From positions 1 through 37,943 of the IMG/VR virus record IMGVR_UViG_3300019776_000558: 37,943 nucleotides of DNA, one strand, 5' to 3'. Positions 30,653 through 37,943 of the stretch are shown here, one piece after another. Made by a program: the position numbers and the translations under genes. Under the pieces are notes generated by a model that was given only the letters and a program-made list of their open reading frames with translations, did no database searches and was not told where the DNA came from. The DNA is from a virus. Each line of letters starts with the position of its first letter. Positions within the stretch are counted from its first letter, which is position 1.

Positions 30653-30765
30653 GACTGACGCTTGGACCCGTCAGGTGTCGGAACGGGCCGACGGGGAAAA
30701 AGATGCTCCCTTGCGAAAACTCTTGGCTGTCCGTAAATTGTTTTTCAGCACGCCAGAGTCGAAAT

Positions 30766-30818
30766 GCTCGCTAGGCTGATGCCGCAATCCTAATCAAATT
30801 GCGGGCAGTCAAGCGAGC
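30766..30818. repeat. 53-bp nested inverted repeat before the replication operon (attP or structured leader candidate)
   Basis: Outer arms GCTCGCT (30766-30772) and AGCGAGC (30812-30818) are perfect complements. Inner arms CCGCAAT (30782-30788) and ATTGCGG (30798-30804) are also perfect, around a 9-base A/T-rich centre. It ends two bases before AAGGAG (30820-30825), the ribosome site of the TTG-start gene at 30833. The rest of the gap 30653-30832 holds an A/T-rich stretch with no motif I recognise. Confidence 0.65.
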
Positions 30819-30832
30819 CAAGGAGCAAAAAC

Positions 30833-31048
30833 TTGGACCTAAGACACGAAAAGCCACGCAACTCTACCCCTGAAGTAGACCGGCAGACCGAAAAGGCTGC
30901 CAACAAGGCCGCGGACCTCCTTCGCAAAGGACTCTCCTTCACCTTCGCCGTTTCCTTCGCGGCCGACTACTACCGGGTGAGCTTCTCGGCAATTTCTGCC
31001 GAACTCTCCCGCAGGTCCCAGGCTCGCCGAGCCATGAGGGCCGCATGA
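30833..31048 (+). CDS. Small putative HTH protein, TTG start, 71 aa
   Basis: The TTG at 30833 has AAGGAG at the right distance. The protein has an Arg/Lys/Glu-rich first half and a helical second half (FAVSFAADYYRVSFSAISAEL, then SRRSQARRAMRAA), which could be a small helix-turn-helix. It heads the replication operon and ends overlapping the next ATG (ATGA). No family is recognised. Confidence 0.6.
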   Translation: MDLRHEKPRNSTPEVDRQTEKAANKAADLLRKGLSFTFAVSFAADYYRVSFSAISAELSRRSQARRAMRAA

Positions 31049-31428
31049 GCACGCTTGAGCAGCTGTCGTTATTTGACGGCATCCGCCGCCGCGGCAGAAA
31101 GACCGAAAAGCCGCTCGGCTGCCCGACCAGCATCTGGGCCACCATCCAGAAGCGCCAGCAGCGTGGCAAGCCCGGGTGGACGGAGCACGACATCCTCGAG
31201 CTTGTCCGCAAGCACGCGAACGAGCCGATCGGGAAGGTACGCAAGCGCAAGCCCGAGCCCGAGCCCCCGCCGCAGATCGTGATCGCCCTGGTCGAGACCA
31301 TCGCATACCCCAAGGGGACCTGCTCCCCCATGACTGAACGCATGATCCAGGAGGGGAAGATCCCCGGCATCACCTGGGACCCCGATCGCGGAGGCGTCCG
31401 CAAAGCCCATGTACGGAGACTCGCGTGA
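31045..31428 (+). CDS. QLSLF clamp-motif protein, 127 aa
   Basis: The N-terminus is MSTLEQLSLFDG. QLSLF at residues 6-10 is an exact bacterial beta-clamp-binding pentapeptide. The remainder is basic with a WTEHDILELVRKHANEP helix and a Pro-rich linker (KPEPEPPPQ). It is cotranslated with the primase-helicase (the next start is a GTG overlapping the stop). It may recruit or modulate the host sliding clamp during phage replication. The main domain is not recognised. Confidence 0.65.
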   Translation: MSTLEQLSLFDGIRRRGRKTEKPLGCPTSIWATIQKRQQRGKPGWTEHDILELVRKHANEPIGKVRKRKPEPEPPPQIVIALVETIAYPKGTCSPMTERMIQEGKIPGITWDPDRGGVRKAHVRRLA

Positions 31429-33686
31429 TCCTTCCCCCCCTTGCGCTGGCTCCCATGCCTGTCGAGCTGGCGATCCCTGTCGCATATGCCGACCACGTCA
31501 AGGTCACCGACTACACGTCGACCCGCACCGTGGCATGGGGGAGCATCGTCAACTCCGCCCACGGCACCTACCCCTCCAAGGACGCGGCACCACTGTGGAG
31601 CCCCGTATCCCTGCTGGAAGGCCACACCGCCCGGAAAGCATCCTCCATCGCATCCTTGCATGCCCTGGTCGTGGATATCGATCACGGTGCCGCCTGGGAT
31701 GACGTCCTATGCGGGTTGCCCGATCTCACCTGGTGGGCCTACACGACCCACAGCCACACGGACCTCGAGCACCGTTTCCGCATCGTCCTTCCTCTGGCTC
31801 GGCCGGTGCCGGCAGCCCAGTGGAAAGCCGCGTGGCTCGCCGGCATGCAGGGCCTGGGAATCGAGAAGTTCGACAAGGCCTGCAACGACCCCTGCCGCAT
31901 CTACTACATGCCCAGCCACGCGCCCGAGGCCCCATGGGAGATGCTGTCGCAGGACGGCGCCCTCCTGGACCTGCTCGGCCTGCTGGAGTCCCTCCCTGCC
32001 CCGGTGGCGCCCACCAGCACCCCGACGGCGCCCCGCGGCCCAAGGCCAGCCGGCAAGGGCGACTACAAGACCCTGGACCTCGAGGCCTGGGCGGCATCGA
32101 ACGGAGCCAAGCCCGTCCGCGAACAGGGCGGCGAGGGCAAGATCTGGATCGAGTGCCCCTGGAAGTCCGAGCACACCGGCGGCCTGCAGGGCCCCAAGGA
32201 CACCTACCTGCTCGACAAGGGCGATGGCTGGCCGATCTTCCGTTGCGCGCACTCCCACTGCCGGGACCGCGGCACGCACGCAATCCTTGAACGCTGGACC
32301 AATGCCGACGAGCACTGCGCTCGCGAGTACGCCCCGCCGGCACGCCTGAAGGCCCCGGCATCCGCCCCGATCGAAGATGACCAGGAAGAAGACGAGATCG
32401 ATTGGCCGGTGCGCACCATCGTGAAGTCGACCGGCGAAGTCAAGGTCCCTGGATGCGAGGCGAACGCTCGCGAGTGGATGACCCACACCCATGCGGGGAA
32501 GATCGCCTACAACGAACTGACCGGGGAGCTGGAGCTCTCCGGAGAACCCGTGACAGATTCTGTCACGAGCCAGCTGCTGATCCGCCTGCAGACCCTGACC
32601 CAGTCCGTCTTCCAGCTTCGCCACATCGAGGGAGCGATCCGCGCCCTGGTCGAAGATCCCCGCACCCGCAGGTATCACCCTGTCCGGGAGTACCTGGAAA
32701 GCCTGCCTCCGCACGACGAGTCCATGCCGGTGATCTCCGAGCTGATCGGGACCGGCGTGATCGAGCTCCAACCCGAGGCGGACGTGGACCTGTGCCAGGA
32801 GTTCCTGCTTCGCTTCTTCGTGGGCGCCGTCGCACGCCAGTTCGAGCCCGGCTGCAAGCACGACTGCGCCCTGATCTTCCAGGGTCCCCAGGGCCTGGGA
32901 AAGTCGACCTTCTTCCGGGCCATTGTCCCGCAGGAGCGCTGGTTCAGCGACTCCATGGGGGACCTCGAGGAGAAGGACTCGCGCCTGGTCCTTTCCCGCG
33001 CTTGGATCTTCGAATGGTCCGAGCTCGAGAGCGTGCGCCGCTCGAACATGGGCGCCGTGAAGGCCTTCCTCTCGGCTCAGGACGACGACGTCCGCGCGCC
33101 CTACGCCAGGCAGTCGGTGTACCGCCGGCGCACGTGCGTGATCGTGGGTTCCACCAACGAAGACCAGTTCATCGTGGACCCGACCGGCGGCCGGCGCTTC
33201 TGGGTCGTGCCGGTGCTCTCGATCGATCGCGTCGAAGTCAAGCGCTACCGAGACAAGCTCTGGGCGGAGGCCGTTCACATCTACCGCACCCAGTGGGCGG
33301 ACATCGAGCTCGCGCGCCGGCCGGTGCTGCCGCCCTGGGCGCTCAGCGCCGAAGCCGAGATGGCCCAGCGCCGGGACAACGAGTCCCGCACGGCCCTCGA
33401 CCCCTGGGAAAGCGCCATCGCGTCCTGGCTCCCCACGAACCGCCGCCTGGTCAACCAGGGGAACGACGGAGCGGAGACCACTGTCGAGGAAATCCTCTCC
33501 AAGTGCCTGGACATCCCAAAGGCCTCGCACGGCCGCTCCCACCAGATCCGCGTCGGGCAGATCCTGCTCCAGCTGGGCTGGAAGCGCACTCGCCTGCGTG
33601 AGCAAGGGGAACGCCGGTACGTGTACCGCCTCGACCCTCAATCGACCGAAGCAACGGCGCCCGAAGCGCCCGAGCTGCGCTTCTGA
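31425..33686 (+). CDS. Primase-helicase (PrimPol-like N-terminus, VapE-type helicase), 753 aa
   Basis: The N-terminal region has DID (84-86) in LHALVVDIDHG and HRFRIVLPLARPV, as in archaeo-eukaryotic-type primases. A zinc-ribbon-like set follows (Cys244, His250, Cys274, Cys279). The C-terminal half is a VapE/SF3-like ATPase: Walker A GPQGLGKST (487-495), a Walker-B-like WIFEWSELE, and GSTNEDQFIVDPTGGRRFW. It would synthesise primers and unwind DNA at the phage origin. It starts with GTG overlapping the previous stop. Confidence 0.85.
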   Translation: MILPPLALAPMPVELAIPVAYADHVKVTDYTSTRTVAWGSIVNSAHGTYPSKDAAPLWSPVSLLEGHTARKASSIASLHALVVDIDHGAAWDDVLCGLPDLTWWAYTTHSHTDLEHRFRIVLPLARPVPAAQWKAAWLAGMQGLGIEKFDKACNDPCRIYYMPSHAPEAPWEMLSQDGALLDLLGLLESLPAPVAPTSTPTAPRGPRPAGKGDYKTLDLEAWAASNGAKPVREQGGEGKIWIECPWKSEHTGGLQGPKDTYLLDKGDGWPIFRCAHSHCRDRGTHAILERWTNADEHCAREYAPPARLKAPASAPIEDDQEEDEIDWPVRTIVKSTGEVKVPGCEANAREWMTHTHAGKIAYNELTGELELSGEPVTDSVTSQLLIRLQTLTQSVFQLRHIEGAIRALVEDPRTRRYHPVREYLESLPPHDESMPVISELIGTGVIELQPEADVDLCQEFLLRFFVGAVARQFEPGCKHDCALIFQGPQGLGKSTFFRAIVPQERWFSDSMGDLEEKDSRLVLSRAWIFEWSELESVRRSNMGAVKAFLSAQDDDVRAPYARQSVYRRRTCVIVGSTNEDQFIVDPTGGRRFWVVPVLSIDRVEVKRYRDKLWAEAVHIYRTQWADIELARRPVLPPWALSAEAEMAQRRDNESRTALDPWESAIASWLPTNRRLVNQGNDGAETTVEEILSKCLDIPKASHGRSHQIRVGQILLQLGWKRTRLREQGERRYVYRLDPQSTEATAPEAPELRF

Positions 33687-33718
33687 ATCGCCACCACACC
33701 ACCACCGAAGGAGAAACC

Positions 33719-34810
33719 ATGGAAACGAACACTACCAACGCACTGCAGCTCGTCGACGAGCGAGTGCTCGCCCAGCTGGGGGCCATGTCCCCTGTGATCG
33801 TGGTCGAGCAGGTCAAGCTCGTCCAGGCCGTGATGGCCGGCGTCATGCGCAAGGACGAGCACTACGGCATGATCCCCGGCACCAAGAAGAACTGCCTCTA
33901 CAAGAGCGGAGCCGAGAAGCTCTGCATGACCTTCCAGCTCAAGGCCGAGTTCGACGTGGACGAGCGCCAGCTGGACAATGGCCATCGCGAGTACGTGGTG
34001 ACCTGCCACCTGTCCAACCGGAATGGGGACCGCGTCGCCACCGGTGTCGGATCCTGCTCCACTCTCGAGTCGAAGTACCGCTACCGTGGGAACGAGCTGG
34101 TCGCGACCGGAGAAGCCGTCCCCAAGACCTACTGGGACCTGCGCAAGAGCAATCCCAAGAAGGCACAGGAACTGATTGGCGAGGGTCGCACGACCAAGAA
34201 GGACGAAGCCGGAAACTGGATGATCTTCGAGCGCGGGGAGAAGCAGGAGAACCCCGACATCGCAGACGTCTGGAACACCGTTCTGAAGATGGCCAAGAAG
34301 CGCGCCCACGTCGACGCCACGATCACGGCCACGGCGGCTAGCGACATCTTCACCCAGGACGTGGAGGACCTTCCCCAGTACGCAGCCGACTACAGCGACG
34401 TGCCCGGCTACGTCCCGCAGGTTCAGCAGGACGCTCCGCCGGCGCGCACGCCCGTCGCAAAGCCTACTTCGGCTCCTGCCGCCCACGCTGCCCCAGCACC
34501 GCAAAGCGCTCCCATCGAGGGCCAGTACACGATGGTTTCCCCGGATGCCCCGACCCGCCTTGACGGCTACGCCGAGCAGGACGGAGACATCCCGGACAGC
34601 GCCTTCCAAGCTCCAGAAACCTTCGAGCCTCCTACCGACGAACCCTCCATGAAGCGTCTCTTCGCCGGCTGGAAGTTGAAGGTCCACCAGATCGATCCGC
34701 AGGAAGCGAAGAACTGGGCGGCCGACATGAATGGAGCTCCGAACGCAGCAGCTCGCCGCAGCATCCTCGTGAAGATGCACGCAGACCTCACCGCACGGGG
34801 GATCATCTAA
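33719..34810 (+). CDS. Phage replication/recombination protein of unknown mechanism, 363 aa
   Basis: ATG at 33719 after GGAG. The first about 200 residues have a recurring phage pattern: MRKDEHYGMIPGTKKNCLYK, GAEKLCMTFQLKAEF, VATGVGSCSTLESKYRYR and TVLKMAKKRAHVDA. The order (primase-helicase, this gene, RecB-like nuclease, SSB) is that of recombination modules, so a single-strand-annealing function is possible. A Pro/Ala-rich linker (about 238-285) leads to a short C-terminal domain. I cannot assign a proven family. Confidence 0.65.
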   Translation: METNTTNALQLVDERVLAQLGAMSPVIVVEQVKLVQAVMAGVMRKDEHYGMIPGTKKNCLYKSGAEKLCMTFQLKAEFDVDERQLDNGHREYVVTCHLSNRNGDRVATGVGSCSTLESKYRYRGNELVATGEAVPKTYWDLRKSNPKKAQELIGEGRTTKKDEAGNWMIFERGEKQENPDIADVWNTVLKMAKKRAHVDATITATAASDIFTQDVEDLPQYAADYSDVPGYVPQVQQDAPPARTPVAKPTSAPAAHAAPAPQSAPIEGQYTMVSPDAPTRLDGYAEQDGDIPDSAFQAPETFEPPTDEPSMKRLFAGWKLKVHQIDPQEAKNWAADMNGAPNAAARRSILVKMHADLTARGII

Positions 34811-35913
34811 TGAACGCACCGACCATCATCCACGACGCCTTTGGCCTTTCCAAGGCCGAGCGCTGGCTCTCCTGCCCCGGATCCGTGAACCGGTCCCGCG
34901 GCATCCCCGACGCCCCCGGCGATGCGGCCCAGCGTGGCAGCCGGATCCATGACCTCTGCCAGCTGATCGCAGACAAGAAGGAGCCGCCTCCCGAGGCCGA
35001 TGGCGAAGAGCTCGCCCTGGCCATCGCCCTGGTCCGCCACGGCGAGGCGCTTGCCTCCCACTACGGCGCCACGAGCGACACCCCCAGCGCCACGGAGATC
35101 CCCCAGGACGTTTCCTGCTTGGGCATCGAACGGGATGGCCACATCGACCGCCTGTGGATCCTCGAGGACAAGGTCATCGTGCTCGACTACAAGACGGGCA
35201 AGGTCCAGGTGAACGCTGAGCAGAACCCCCAGCTGGCCGGCTATGCGGTTGCCGCGGCCGAGGAGTGCGGAGTCTCCAGCGCTGTCTGCATCATCGTTCA
35301 GCCGGACATGGACGACGGCGCGATCCACGGCAGCGCCTGGGAAATGGACGAAGACGAGCTTTCCGCCTGGAAGGCACTCCTCCGAACTGGCAAGCGGATC
35401 GCGGAGAAGTCCACCGCCCTGGTGCCCGGGTCCCACTGCCGCTACTGCCCTGCCGCGCCCGAGTGTGAGGCCCGCGCCGGCATCATGCACCAGGTCTTGT
35501 CGACGGCGCAAGCCGACATCTACACCCTCCTCGAGGGCATGGACGACCTGCAGCGCGGCGACCTGATCGCCCGTCTGACTGAGGGCATCGCATGGGCCAC
35601 CGCCCTGCTCGATGCAACGAAGGAGCACCTGCAGGTGACCGGACTCCAGGCCACCGGCTACAAGTGGAAGAAGGGCGCCTCGACCCGCATCTGGTCCGAT
35701 CCCGTCCTTGCCGAGCGCACCCTGCTGGCCTATGCGGCCACGGCCGGAATCCCCGACGAGTCGATCCGCGAGGTGAAGCTCAAGAGCCCCGCTGCTCTGG
35801 AGAAGGAGAAGCAGGTCCCGACCGAGATCTTCGCAGAACTGATCGGAACCAAAGAGAACCGCCCCAGCCTGGTGGCGGACAAGTCGAAGAAGAAGGGAGA
35901 GGCCTTATGCTGA
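34810..35913 (+). CDS. RecB/Cas4-like PD-(D/E)XK nuclease (DUF2800 type), 367 aa
   Basis: The nuclease motifs are RGSRIHDLC (His47), GHIDRLWI (Asp113) and [10 protein letters not shown] (Asp126, Lys128). Four Cys, Cys22 near the N-terminus plus Cys210, Cys213 and Cys219 in [11 protein letters not shown], have the AddB/Cas4/Dna2 spacing expected for a 4Fe-4S cluster. It should resect or process DNA ends for recombination. The ATG overlaps the previous stop by one base (TAATG). The C-terminal third is Lys-rich. Confidence 0.8.
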   Translation: MNAPTIIHDAFGLSKAERWLSCPGSVNRSRGIPDAPGDAAQRGSRIHDLCQLIADKKEPPPEADGEELALAIALVRHGEALASHYGATSDTPSATEIPQDVSCLGIERDGHIDRLWILEDKVIVLDYKTGKVQVNAEQNPQLAGYAVAAAEECGVSSAVCIIVQPDMDDGAIHGSAWEMDEDELSAWKALLRTGKRIAEKSTALVPGSHCRYCPAAPECEARAGIMHQVLSTAQADIYTLLEGMDDLQRGDLIARLTEGIAWATALLDATKEHLQVTGLQATGYKWKKGASTRIWSDPVLAERTLLAYAATAGIPDESIREVKLKSPAALEKEKQVPTEIFAELIGTKENRPSLVADKSKKKGEALC

Positions 35914-36272
35914 ACAAGGTCATGCTCATCGGCAACCTGGGCAAGGACCCTGAGGTCCGCACGACACCACAGGGCGCCACCGTCGCCAACTTCTCGGTGG
36001 CCTGCACCGAGCGCTGGAAGGATCAGTCCGGCCAGCGCCAGGAGCGCACCGAGTGGGTGAATGTCGTCCTGTGGAGGCAGACGGCCGAGATCGCCCAGCG
36101 CTTCCTACGCAAGGGCTCCAAGGTCTACATCGAGGGCAAGCTCCAGACCCGTTCTTGGGACGACACGGCCACCGGCCAGAAGCGCTACGTCACCGAGGTG
36201 ATCGGCGACCAGCTGGTGCTGCTAGACCGCAAAGAGCAGGGAAGCGCCCCAGCCCAGGACGACGTCTGGTGA
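35907..36272 (+). CDS. ssb: Single-stranded DNA-binding protein
   Basis: A 121-aa OB-fold [21 protein letters not shown] at the start, FSVACTERW and TEWVNVVLW in the middle, and [15 protein letters not shown]. The start at 35907 overlaps the nuclease gene by seven bases. The C-terminus is short and ends QDDVW instead of the usual DDIPF tip, so its contacts with host repair proteins may differ. It coats single-stranded DNA during replication and annealing. Confidence 0.92.
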   Translation: MLNKVMLIGNLGKDPEVRTTPQGATVANFSVACTERWKDQSGQRQERTEWVNVVLWRQTAEIAQRFLRKGSKVYIEGKLQTRSWDDTATGQKRYVTEVIGDQLVLLDRKEQGSAPAQDDVW

Positions 36273-36451
36273 TGCGGGAGCTGCGCTGGAAGGATCGGAA
36301 CTCCGCCGCGGTGCACCTGCTGGCCCTGGCCGACTTCCAGGGCATCCCGCAGAGCGCTCTGCTCCACGAAGACGAAACCCTGAAGACCCCCTCCGAGCTT
36401 CTGGCCGAGGGGGTCCTCCCCGAGAAGGTGTGGAGGCCCTATGCCCGCTGA
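36272..36451 (+). CDS. Hypothetical 59-aa protein
   Basis: The ATG at 36272 overlaps the SSB stop (TGATG) and the stop lies ten bases into the next gene. The protein is mixed and helical (AAVHLLALADFQGIPQSALL, then SELLAEGVLPEKVWRPYAR). The C-terminal part resembles a small helix-turn-helix. No family is recognised; the overlaps argue that it is translated. Confidence 0.55.
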   Translation: MRELRWKDRNSAAVHLLALADFQGIPQSALLHEDETLKTPSELLAEGVLPEKVWRPYAR

Positions 36452-36932
36452 ACGCAACGTGACCCAGCTGAAGCGCTACGGCTTCACCGACCAGGAGATC
36501 GCCAAGAAAGCCCCTCGCCGGAAGCGGGCCACCCGCACCGCCGCCGGCGTGCTCACCGAGTACGAAGAGCAGAAAGCCCTGATGGCCGCCGCGCGGGGCC
36601 CGTGGGGCAAGGCCCTAGGGATCGATCGCAAGCTCGTGCACGTGCCGAACTCGGGCCATGGCAAGAACCTGGGACAGGCCGCCATGCTCAAGGCCACAGG
36701 CCTGCGCACTGGGTACCCCGACCTGATCCTTGACAAGGCCCGGGGCGGGTACCACGGCCTGCGCATCGAGATGAAGACCTTGAAGGGCGGCACCGTGTCC
36801 CCGGAGCAGCGCGCGTGGATCGACTACCTGCGCGCCGAAGGGTACTGCGCGGAGGTCTGCCGCGGGCGCGACGAGGCAATGGCCGTGATCACCTCCTACA
36901 TGCTCGGGAACCTGGTGCGAGGCGAAGCGTGA
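36441..36932 (+). CDS. VRR-NUC-type nuclease, 163 aa
   Basis: The fold signature is complete: Glu43 in an early helix, GYPDLIL (Asp94), GLRIEMKTLKGG (Glu110, Lys112) and SPEQRAWIDYL (Gln123), then GYCAEVCRG. VRR-NUC is a PD-(D/E)XK nuclease family common in phage, often acting on flaps or junctions. A basic RRKRATR segment precedes the domain. It belongs to the replication/recombination operon. Confidence 0.85.
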   Translation: MPAERNVTQLKRYGFTDQEIAKKAPRRKRATRTAAGVLTEYEEQKALMAAARGPWGKALGIDRKLVHVPNSGHGKNLGQAAMLKATGLRTGYPDLILDKARGGYHGLRIEMKTLKGGTVSPEQRAWIDYLRAEGYCAEVCRGRDEAMAVITSYMLGNLVRGEA

Positions 36933-37021
36933 ACCGGGGCTGGTTCTGGCTCGGGTGGATCGCCGCCTACGTCGCGCTCTGGGCCCTGTTCGCCTGGTGG
37001 CCGCACCCGCATGCGCCGTGA
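36929..37021 (+). CDS. Tiny Trp-rich membrane protein, 30 aa
   Basis: A GTG at 36929 overlaps the VRR-NUC stop (GTGA) and opens a 30-codon frame ending at 37019-37021. The product is one hydrophobic, Trp-rich segment (WFWLGWIAAYVALWALFAWW) with a short polar end. Its stop overlaps the next ATG. Only overlap and composition support it. Confidence 0.4.
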   Translation: MNRGWFWLGWIAAYVALWALFAWWPHPHAP

Positions 37022-37232
37022 GCTCCGCCCCGACCTGATCGTCTGGAGCCCTGACAAGCCCGAAGACCTGCCACGCCGCTGGAAGTGTTGGCAGGAACGG
37101 AGGGACCCATGGGGGACCAGCTTCGGCTCGGTCCCCGGCACCACAAGCACCTGGAACGTGAAGCCCACCGACACGGAGCTGCTGCGGCTCCCGAAAGTAA
37201 AAGACCACCGCTGGGTCGTCGGCCCAGTCTGA
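37011..37232 (+). CDS. Hypothetical 73-aa protein
   Basis: ATG at 37011 overlapping the end of the previous frame. The protein is basic and Trp/Pro-rich (LIVWSPDKPEDLPRRWKCWQ), possibly a small nucleic-acid-binding protein. No family is recognised. It is followed by AAGGAG for the next gene. Confidence 0.55.
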   Translation: MRRELRPDLIVWSPDKPEDLPRRWKCWQERRDPWGTSFGSVPGTTSTWNVKPTDTELLRLPKVKDHRWVVGPV

Positions 37233-37243
37233 AGGAGAAGACG

Positions 37244-37402
37244 ATGAAGAATCGCACGCTGGACGAGCTGTCCACCTACCACAAGACGATCACCGCACGC
37301 CGCAAGGTCACGCTCGGGCGCCGTCGCTGGGCCCGCCTGGTCATGCTGAGGAACGCCGTTTCCTCCCGGCTGATTGGCGCAGCAAGGAGCGCATCATGCT
37401 GA
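37244..37402 (+). CDS. Small basic protein, 52 aa
   Basis: The ATG at 37244 has AAGGAG seven bases upstream. The protein is strongly basic (ITARRKVTLGRRRWARLVML) and probably binds nucleic acid. Its stop overlaps the next start by seven bases. No family is recognised. Confidence 0.55.
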   Translation: MKNRTLDELSTYHKTITARRKVTLGRRRWARLVMLRNAVSSRLIGAARSASC

Positions 37403-37943
37403 GGGTGAAGAAGTTCAGCTGGAACGCGAACGACAAGGAAGCCAAGATCACCTACTCGATCGAGCGTGATGGCAGTTCCGAGAAGCACCAGATGGAATGC
37501 CCGGACAAGCCCATGCCCGAGCTCCTCGCCGCGCTCCAGGGTCTCGAGTACGATGCGCTGAAGGAGCTCGAAGTCGTCCGAGTGGGTGACCGATCCTTGT
37601 ACGAGGCCATGGACCTTGCGCTGCACGAAGGTCGCTCGGAGGAGTTCCGGGAGGAACTGAGCAAGAACGGAGCATCCGAAGCCATTGCCGTGGTTCGCTC
37701 GGTCTCCTTCTCCTGGGGCTGCGACATCATGGGCGCCTCCATCTGCCTGCTGATCGAGATGCGAAACTCCGACGCTCCCTTGGTCGTGAACACGCCGCAC
37801 AAGCCGACCCAGCAGTACAGCGAGGGCGGCCAAGCTCACCTGCTCCCGGAGAAGCTGGCCAACAAGCTCGAAGTGCTTCACCTCCTGATCGAGCGCTACA
37901 TCGATGGCGAGCGGGAGCGCAAGCAGACCGACCTCTTCGACGA
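37396..37943 (+). CDS. 5' part of the 214-aa phage protein that crosses the contig join
   Basis: The ATG at 37396 begins a 214-codon gene that continues at base 100 after the 99-bp repeat and ends at 196. The N-terminal half is alpha/beta (ITYSIERDGSSEKHQMEC, LLAALQGLEYDALKELEVVR) with an internal hydrophobic strand (SICLLIEMRN). A helix (KLANKLEVLHLLIERYIDGE) leads to QTDLF at residues 177-181, a likely sliding-clamp-binding pentapeptide. The family is unknown. This is the best proof that the contig is circular. Confidence 0.8.
   Translation, partial: MLRVKKFSWNANDKEAKITYSIERDGSSEKHQMECPDKPMPELLAALQGLEYDALKELEVVRVGDRSLYEAMDLALHEGRSEEFREELSKNGASEAIAVVRSVSFSWGCDIMGASICLLIEMRNSDAPLVVNTPHKPTQQYSEGGQAHLLPEKLANKLEVLHLLIERYIDGERERKQTDLFD
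37845..37943. repeat. Right copy of the 99-bp terminal direct repeat
   Basis: This is identical to bases 1-99. Removing one copy gives a circular molecule of about 37,844 bp and restores an intact 214-codon gene across the join. Confidence 0.95.

Noticed and set aside
31707-33641. 644-codon open frame on the minus strand opposite the primase-helicase
   Set aside because: The plus-strand gene has Walker, primase and zinc motifs and correct overlaps. The antisense frame has none and lacks a sensible start context.
33638-34819. 393-codon open frame on the minus strand opposite the replication/recombination gene
   Set aside because: It is a GC-driven shadow of the gene at 33719, with low-complexity Leu/Val/Gly/Asp composition and no motif.
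1-37943. tRNA or rRNA genes
   Set aside because: No cloverleaf-like segment with a GTTC-loop and matching acceptor arm was noticed in the few non-coding gaps; a tRNAscan run would be decisive.

Overview
This window is the complete genome of a tailed phage with a siphophage-type structural module (tape measure, tail tube, GTA-like distal tail and hub proteins). The first 99 bases (1-99) are repeated exactly as the last 99 (37845-37943), inside one gene whose reading frame continues across the join, so the sequence is best read as a circular contig of about 37,844 bp. The DNA is GC-rich, with frequent GTG and some TTG starts and ATGA/GTGA stop-start overlaps. A tyrosine recombinase suggests a temperate phage. 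A lipoprotein, a spanin-like protein and a T7-lysozyme-type amidase suggest a Gram-negative host. I cannot name the host genus.

The genome has two divergent arms. Both begin in a 548-bp non-coding hub (28962-29509) packed with ATAGGGACA-type repeats in both orientations, an alternating purine-pyrimidine tract, and a sigma70-like promoter followed by a dyad. The rightward (+) arm runs from 29510 through the join to 4052. It encodes an AT-hook/ribbon-helix-helix protein, integrase, a possible attP or structured leader, then replication and recombination genes: primase-helicase, a putative annealing or recombination protein, a RecB/Cas4-like nuclease, SSB and a VRR-NUC nuclease. A run of small genes follows, including an ASCH protein and several Cys-rich proteins. 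The arm ends in an A/T-rich three-gene cassette that reads as a HigB-like toxin, a HigA-like antitoxin with a C-terminal extension, and a SecB-like chaperone: a toxin-antitoxin-chaperone (TAC) module.

The leftward (-) arm runs from 28961 down to 4137 in classical late order: small and large terminase, portal, MuF head protein fused to a zincin-type peptidase, scaffold, P22-like coat protein, connector and tail-completion genes, tail tube, G/GT tail chaperones with a GGGGGGA frameshift site, tape measure, DUF2460 distal tail protein, BR0599/DUF2163 hub. A moron-like cassette follows (DinD/BRO-like protein, a signal-peptide/TM protein, a lipoprotein), then a tip protein carrying a large sialidase-like insertion, a tail fibre, and a lysis block (amidase, two holin-like proteins, a spanin-like protein). 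The two arms converge on one bidirectional terminator at 4058-4084.

The two most interesting signals are the phage-borne TAC module and a repeated two-block element. The element reads, on the minus strand, AATTC(A/G)GGAC, exactly 23 bases, then CA(T/C)CTT. It occurs four times, each time just upstream of a late gene. Its GGACA core resembles the repeats in the hub and a dyad in front of the DinD-like gene, which suggests a phage-wide regulatory network. All functional calls come from reading the sequence by eye; no database search was run.
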